This document shows positions 45,936 through 50,144 of a stretch of 50,144 bases of DNA, piece after piece. Under the pieces are notes generated by a model. It worked only from the letters and a program-made list of their open reading frames with translations. It had not been told where the DNA came from and searched no databases. The DNA comes from Oscillospiraceae bacterium. GTDB taxonomy: Bacteria > Bacillota > Clostridia > Oscillospirales > Ruminococcaceae. How positions within the stretch are numbered: position 1 is the stretch's first letter; each line of letters opens with the position of its first letter. The position numbers were made by a program, and so were the translations under genes. The stretch spans positions 1 to 50,144 of the forward strand of contig JAQVCU010000007.1 in assembly GCA_028689635.1 (NCBI GenBank). The letters are read 5' to 3'.

Positions 45936-47432
45936 ATGAGAGGTATTTACACCCCCGTCACCCAGATCCGCCGCCAGGTTTTTGTGGAGATCGCCAAGGC
46001 GGCCTTTGAAGGGGCGCCTGCCGCCACCCTGGAGGAGATCCCCTATCGCATTATTCCCGGAGAGGTGCCCACTTACCGAGACAGCGTCTTTAAGGAGCGG
46101 GCCATCATCGGCGAGCGGGTCCGTCTGGGGCTGGGGCTGCCGGTGCGCGGCGCCGGAGAGCAAGGGTCCATTACCGGGGATCTGGATCTTGCCCGCCTGA
46201 ACGAAAAGTTTTACGAGGGGCCGCTGGTCAATGTGATCCCCTTTGCCTGCAACGCCTGTGAGGAAAAGGCCTATATGGTCACCGACCAGTGCCAGGGCTG
46301 TTTGGCCCACCCTTGCGTCAGCGTCTGCCCGGTCAAGGCCATTTCCATTGTAAACGGCAGATCCCAGATCGACAAATCCAAATGCATCAAATGCGGCCGC
46401 TGTAAGGACGCCTGCCCCTATTCCGCCATCGTCAAGGCGGAGCGGCCCTGCGCGGCAGCCTGCGGCGTCGACGCCATCGAAAGCGATTATCTGGGCCGCG
46501 CGTCTATCAACCACGATAAGTGCGTTTCCTGCGGCCAGTGCCTGGTCAGCTGCCCCTTTGCTGCCATTGCGGATAAATCGCAGATCTTTCAGCTGGTGGA
46601 GGCGTTGAAAGCCCCCGGCGAAGTCATCGCCGCCATCGCCCCCTCCTTTGTGGGCCAGTTTGGCCCCATGGCCACCCCGGAGCGGGTAAAGAAGGCCCTG
46701 CTGGATCTGGGCTTTTCCGGCGTGTACGAGGTCGCCATTGGCGCGGATCTGGGCGCCGTCGAGGAAGCCCATCACTACGCCCACAAAGTGGCCACGGGGG
46801 AGGAGCCTTATTTTGCCACCTCCTGTTGCCCGTCCTGGTCGGTCATGGCCAAACGGGATTTCCCGACGGTGGCCCCCTATGTATCCTCGGCGCTGACGCC
46901 TATGGTAGCGACGGCCCGCATTGTGAAAAAAGAGCATCCGGATGCCCAGGTGGTGTTTGTGGGGCCTTGCGCCGCCAAAAAGTTGGAGGCTGCCCGCCGC
47001 AGCGTACGCAGCGACGTGGACTTCGTCATCACTTTTGAAGAGCTGATGGGGATGTTTGTAGCCAAAGGGATCGAGTTTGGCGAGAACGAGCCCGTCGAGA
47101 TGACAGACGCCACCAGCGGCGGCCGCGGCTATGCGGTGGCAGGCGGTGTAGCAGACGCCATCGGCAACTGCATCCGGGAGCTTTACCCCGAGCTTGAGGT
47201 GAAGATAGACCGGGCGGAGGGCCTGAAAAACTGTAAAAAGATGCTGGCGTTGGCCAAGGCTGGCAAACGCAACGGTTATCTGATGGAAGGAATGGCTTGT
47301 CCCGGCGGCTGCGTGGCGGGTGCGGGTACCATTTTGCCCATTCCCAAGGCGGCGACGGCGGTCAAACAGTTCCAGGAGGCCGCCAAGGAGAAATCCCCCA
47401 CCCAGAGCGCCTATCACGAAGCAGACGAATAA
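45936..47432 (+). CDS. [FeFe] hydrogenase, group B-like monomeric enzyme
   Basis: Reversible proton reduction to H2 in anaerobic metabolism; cytoplasmic. 498 residues. The N-terminal extension contains FACNACEEK and CQGCLAHPCVSVCP, typical of group B, followed by ferredoxin-like clusters CIKCGRCKDACP and CVSCGQCLVSCP. H-cluster motifs: TSCCPSW (296-302), VGPCAAKKLE (342-351) and MACPGGCVAGAG (453-464); all H-cluster cysteines are present. Translation is likely coupled to the ferredoxin gene. No hydE, hydF or hydG maturase genes are in the window. Confidence 0.92.
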   Translation: MRGIYTPVTQIRRQVFVEIAKAAFEGAPAATLEEIPYRIIPGEVPTYRDSVFKERAIIGERVRLGLGLPVRGAGEQGSITGDLDLARLNEKFYEGPLVNVIPFACNACEEKAYMVTDQCQGCLAHPCVSVCPVKAISIVNGRSQIDKSKCIKCGRCKDACPYSAIVKAERPCAAACGVDAIESDYLGRASINHDKCVSCGQCLVSCPFAAIADKSQIFQLVEALKAPGEVIAAIAPSFVGQFGPMATPERVKKALLDLGFSGVYEVAIGADLGAVEEAHHYAHKVATGEEPYFATSCCPSWSVMAKRDFPTVAPYVSSALTPMVATARIVKKEHPDAQVVFVGPCAAKKLEAARRSVRSDVDFVITFEELMGMFVAKGIEFGENEPVEMTDATSGGRGYAVAGGVADAIGNCIRELYPELEVKIDRAEGLKNCKKMLALAKAGKRNGYLMEGMACPGGCVAGAGTILPIPKAATAVKQFQEAAKEKSPTQSAYHEADE

Positions 47433-47500
47433 AAAACAGCCTCCGGCTTTAGGCGGGGTATCATAGGAACAAAAAGTGAACCGGTATAAATCCCTGTGAT

Positions 47501-47530
47501 GGGGCGGACAGTTTGGGCTGTCCGCCCCTT
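47501..47530 (+). terminator. Stem-loop after the hydrogenase gene
   Basis: GGGGCGGACAG (47501-47511) pairs with CTGTCCGCCCC (47518-47528); only a short T tail follows. It lies between the hydrogenase and the 3' end of the first recombinase, in the probable element boundary. Confidence 0.5.
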
Positions 47531-47537
47531 GTCCTGT

Positions 47538-49016
47538 TTATGCGGCGGGGTCGGTACCGGCTGCTGTGGCGGCGCTGGCGGCATCAGTGGCTTCGTGCGT
47601 GAAGATGGCCTCACCCATGCCCAACTCAGTCTCCTGCGTTTCTGGTTGCGTTACAGGTGTGTCCATCAGCCCGATGTCCCGGTAGTAAATGCAGATATCC
47701 TGTTCGGCAGTGCGGGAATATTTTTTCGACTTCTCGCCCACTACAATTTTCTCAATGAACAGCCGCAGAATTTCCGGCGTGAGCTCGGTGAGGTCGCTGT
47801 ACCGTTTGGCCTTGTCAATAAACTGCGCCACATTGGTCAGGGAGTTTCGAAGCTGCTCCAGCCGCTCCCCCAGCCTGGGCAGCTTCTCCCGCAGCTGTCC
47901 CTGTTCCGTGGTGTACTCCGAGGAGAGCAACCGGAAGTGCTCGTTGGGAATGCGGCCAAGGACATTGTCCTCATACAGCCGCTTGAACAGAGCGGTCAGT
48001 TCACCGTCCCGCCGCTTGGCGGCGTCAATCTCCCGCTGGATACGGGTGATTTCCTGCCGGGTTTCGGCGGAATTTTTGCGGGTGATATGCTCTGCAAACA
48101 GCTTTTCCTTCTGCCGGGCATAGTGCGTTACCCGTTTGAGGTCGTCCAGAATAATCGCCTTAAGCTGGGTTTCCCGGATGTAATGGGAACTGCATTCCTC
48201 TTTGCCGCGCTTTTTGTAGGTAGAGCACATGAAGTTGTTCTGCGTTTCTTTCATCGTGTGCGCTCGGTGCAGCACCAAGGTACCGCCGCAGTCGGCGCAG
48301 AAGACTAAGCCGGAGAACAGGTTCGGGGTATCCATCTGTTTGGGCGGGCGTTTCTTGTGCTTTCGGATATCCTGCACGATGTCCCACAGCTCCTGCGAAA
48401 TCAGGGGTTCGTGAGTATTCTCGAACTTCAGCCATTCGGATTCCGGGCGCTCGATCTGTTTTTTGTTTTTGTAGGATATGGTAGTGTAGCGCATATTGAT
48501 GGTGTGCCCAAGGTAGGAAACATCACTGAGAATGTTGGCTATGGTCGTGCTGTTCCAGTTATACGGCCTTTCCGTATCCAGATTTACTAATGCCACGCCG
48601 GTTTGCTGGTAGTAGTAATTGGTGGGTGTCGGCACCTGCTCCGCTTTCAGCTGCTTGGCAATCTGACTGGGGCCTCTGCCCTCGGCGCAGAGCCGGAAAA
48701 TATGCCGCACCATCTCCGCGCTTTGCTCATCGGGTACAATCCGCTTTGGGTTATCCTCACTCTTTCGGTAACCGTAGGGCGGCCTTGTGGCGATACGTTC
48801 CCCGCGTTCTGCCTGCGCCTTCTTGACTGACCGGATTTTCCGGCTGGTATCCTTGGAGTAGAAGTCGTTGAATAAGTTTTTGAAGGGAGCGAAATCGTTG
48901 TCGCCGTAGAGGCTGTCCACACCGTCATTAACCGCAACGAAGCGGATGCCCATGCTGGGGAAAATAAGTTCTGTGTACTGTCCCACCTGCAGGTAATCCC
49001 GCCCCAGCCGGGACAT
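47538..49016 (-). CDS. Large serine recombinase, N terminus missing
   Basis: Site-specific recombinase of the TndX/TnpX type. 492 residues from the first ATG, which falls at DMSRLGRDY, part of the catalytic domain; the first 70-90 residues with the nucleophilic serine are missing. Present: the recombinase domain (RPPYGYRKSEDNPKRIVPDE), zinc ribbon CADCGG...C...EECSSHY, a coiled coil and a C-terminal tail. Upstream of codon 1 the frame stays open but reads unlike a recombinase (about LTQAD), so the gene is broken at about 49019. The 3' end is near the hydrogenase, as expected for an element edge. Confidence 0.85.
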   Translation of the reverse strand: MSRLGRDYLQVGQYTELIFPSMGIRFVAVNDGVDSLYGDNDFAPFKNLFNDFYSKDTSRKIRSVKKAQAERGERIATRPPYGYRKSEDNPKRIVPDEQSAEMVRHIFRLCAEGRGPSQIAKQLKAEQVPTPTNYYYQQTGVALVNLDTERPYNWNSTTIANILSDVSYLGHTINMRYTTISYKNKKQIERPESEWLKFENTHEPLISQELWDIVQDIRKHKKRPPKQMDTPNLFSGLVFCADCGGTLVLHRAHTMKETQNNFMCSTYKKRGKEECSSHYIRETQLKAIILDDLKRVTHYARQKEKLFAEHITRKNSAETRQEITRIQREIDAAKRRDGELTALFKRLYEDNVLGRIPNEHFRLLSSEYTTEQGQLREKLPRLGERLEQLRNSLTNVAQFIDKAKRYSDLTELTPEILRLFIEKIVVGEKSKKYSRTAEQDICIYYRDIGLMDTPVTQPETQETELGMGEAIFTHEATDAASAATAAGTDPAA

Positions 49017-49055
49017 GTCTGCTTGTGTGAGAAAAAGACTAAAAAATATAAGCTT

Positions 49056-49095
49056 CAGAGGAAGTCCCAGAGCGCGAATTTTGGGACTTCCTCTG
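49056..49095 (-). terminator. Terminator of the second recombinase gene
   Basis: A 14-base perfect stem (49056-49069 with 49082-49095, arm CAGAGGAAGTCCCA); on the minus strand it is followed by a T-rich stretch. It lies between the second recombinase stop and the break in the first. Confidence 0.8.
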
Positions 49096-49103
49096 TACTT
49101 TTT

Positions 49104-50144
49104 TTATGTAGTTTCATAGGCATCGCCGAACACATCGCTGAACTTCCAGTGGATTTCAATATGCTTATCTGCAAACACATAGATTGCTTTTACAAAGGCG
49201 TGAGCTGATTCATGGGTCAATGTCGTTTCTCCGAAAAAACTATTGCAAGACTTTTCAAAGGCTGTCTCGTGCTGTGAATTTGTCGCTTCCAGCTCGGCAA
49301 TTGCGGCCTCCAATGCGGTGCTTTCTGCGGCTGTGGTGGCCAGCGTTTCATCAATAGCGGTCTTCTGCTCAAGATAACAATTCTTTGTTATCTCGCCGCC
49401 CGTGTACTGCTCATAGAGCTTCAGCTTCAACTTCTTTCGCTTCTCGGATTGTGATTGAAGGCTGGACAACAGTGATAGCTTTTCCTCGATGGATGTTTTC
49501 TTCCGGCGTTGCATTTCTTTTGATGACGGCTGTTTGCAAACCGCCGCCTGAAGTATCATAGAAATCGCATTAAATACGAATTTCTCCAGCTCTTGAGACA
49601 AGCACACAATTCCTCGTGGGCAAAGGCTGTTTGGGTCTGTCTTTGGATAAGGGCAATAAAAGCCTTTGCGCCGCTTATCATAAGTCATGGCTCTGCCACA
49701 GTTGCCGCAACGCACCAGAGAGCGAAGCGGGTACATAGAGGCATTGAGAGAGTCAGCGTTCCCGGACTGCTTCTGCTTGCGGATGATAGCCTGCGCCTTG
49801 TCGAAGTCGTCCTTGGAGACAATCGCCTCGTGCATATTCTCGGCAACAATCCAGTCCTCCGGCAGTTGCTTTTTCACTTGCTTGCTGAGAGGAACAACAG
49901 TTTTGCTGACATGACCTACCGTTGCACCGGTGTAGGTGAGCTTCGTCAAAATATTGTATACGGCGGTGTAACTCCATAACAGCTTATTCGATGAATTGCC
50001 AAACTTTTCGGTGCCGGGATGATTTGCAATAAAATACTGTGACGGAGTAGGTACACCCTCGATGTTAAGCTGTTTGGCGATATCCGTGACCTTTGTACCT
50101 GCGATAGCCAAGTCAAATATCCGACGCACAACTTGAGCTGCTTC
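49104..50144 (-). CDS. Second large serine recombinase (partial, extends past the window)
   Basis: The frame is open to the window end (EAAQVVRRIFDLAIAG), so the 5' part including the catalytic domain lies outside. Visible: the recombinase domain (VTDIAKQLNIEGVPTPSQYF), WSYTAVYNIL and YTGATVGH, the zinc ribbon CGNCGRAM...FYCPY...CPRG, a long coiled coil rich in Glu, Lys and Ala, and a C-terminal beta segment ending AYETT. It is clearly different from the first recombinase in sequence, so it belongs to another element rather than being a tandem copy. Ends in TAA. Confidence 0.88.
   Translation of the reverse strand, partial: EAAQVVRRIFDLAIAGTKVTDIAKQLNIEGVPTPSQYFIANHPGTEKFGNSSNKLLWSYTAVYNILTKLTYTGATVGHVSKTVVPLSKQVKKQLPEDWIVAENMHEAIVSKDDFDKAQAIIRKQKQSGNADSLNASMYPLRSLVRCGNCGRAMTYDKRRKGFYCPYPKTDPNSLCPRGIVCLSQELEKFVFNAISMILQAAVCKQPSSKEMQRRKKTSIEEKLSLLSSLQSQSEKRKKLKLKLYEQYTGGEITKNCYLEQKTAIDETLATTAAESTALEAAIAELEATNSQHETAFEKSCNSFFGETTLTHESAHAFVKAIYVFADKHIEIHWKFSDVFGDAYETT

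Overview
The window looks like chromosomal DNA of an anaerobic, endospore-forming, GC-rich Firmicute, probably a gut Clostridium relative. The signs are a complete spoIIAA-spoIIAB-sigF operon, two [FeFe]-hydrogenase-type proteins, a PyrK/PyrD class 1B dihydroorotate dehydrogenase, a YesM/YesN two-component pair beside a lipoprotein sugar transporter, and valS followed by folC. Ribosome binding sites are strong AGGAGG types and several sigma-A promoters with good spacing can be read. I see no rRNA, tRNA or CRISPR array.

Layout. 1-9.8 kb: pyrimidine operon pyrB(partial)-pyrC-pyrF-pyrK-pyrD-pyrE-carA-carB, ended by a strong terminator. 10.1-16.1 kb: oligopeptide transporter oppB-C-D-F-A with its own promoter and terminator. 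16.3-20.5 kb: valS and folC. 20.6-22.1 kb: the forespore sigma-F operon. 22.2-24.1 kb, minus strand: a TraX-like membrane protein and a YitT-family membrane protein with an attenuator-like leader. 24.2-31.3 kb: an LplABC-like carbohydrate ABC transporter (no ATPase gene) with its YesM/YesN sensor and regulator. 31.4-35.9 kb, minus strand: an eight-gene operon in which seven products are cysteine-rich zinc-ribbon proteins. 36-42.1 kb: a frameshifted sugar-binding lipoprotein, a membrane-anchored LuxR-type regulator, an HTH protein, an unknown lipoprotein, and a divergent pair of a small protein and an XRE regulator. 42.1-47.4 kb: a hydrogen-metabolism divergon, with ferredoxin-like protein, sensory hydrogenase and PP2C phosphatase leftward and ferredoxin-like protein plus group B-like [FeFe] hydrogenase rightward. 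47.5 kb to the end: two large serine recombinases. The first lacks its N-terminal catalytic part and abuts the 3' end of the second, which suggests nested mobile elements.

The most interesting signal is the codon UAG. In three separate genes (zinc-ribbon gene 34846-35397, LuxR-type regulator 37611-39245, lipoprotein 39912-41207) the frame runs through a single in-frame TAG into sequence that is plainly protein: three intact zinc ribbons, a complete LuxR helix-turn-helix, and a C-terminal tail that stops just before a terminator. By hand count of 46 genes, 23 end in TAA, 22 in TGA and only one (oppD) in TAG, and even that TAG lies in frame with the next gene, oppF. UAG may therefore be read as an amino acid here, with glutamine the simplest guess because each site is one transition from CAG. 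The competing explanations are local gene decay or sequence error; a separate one-base frameshift at about 37.2 kb in the same region keeps these alive.
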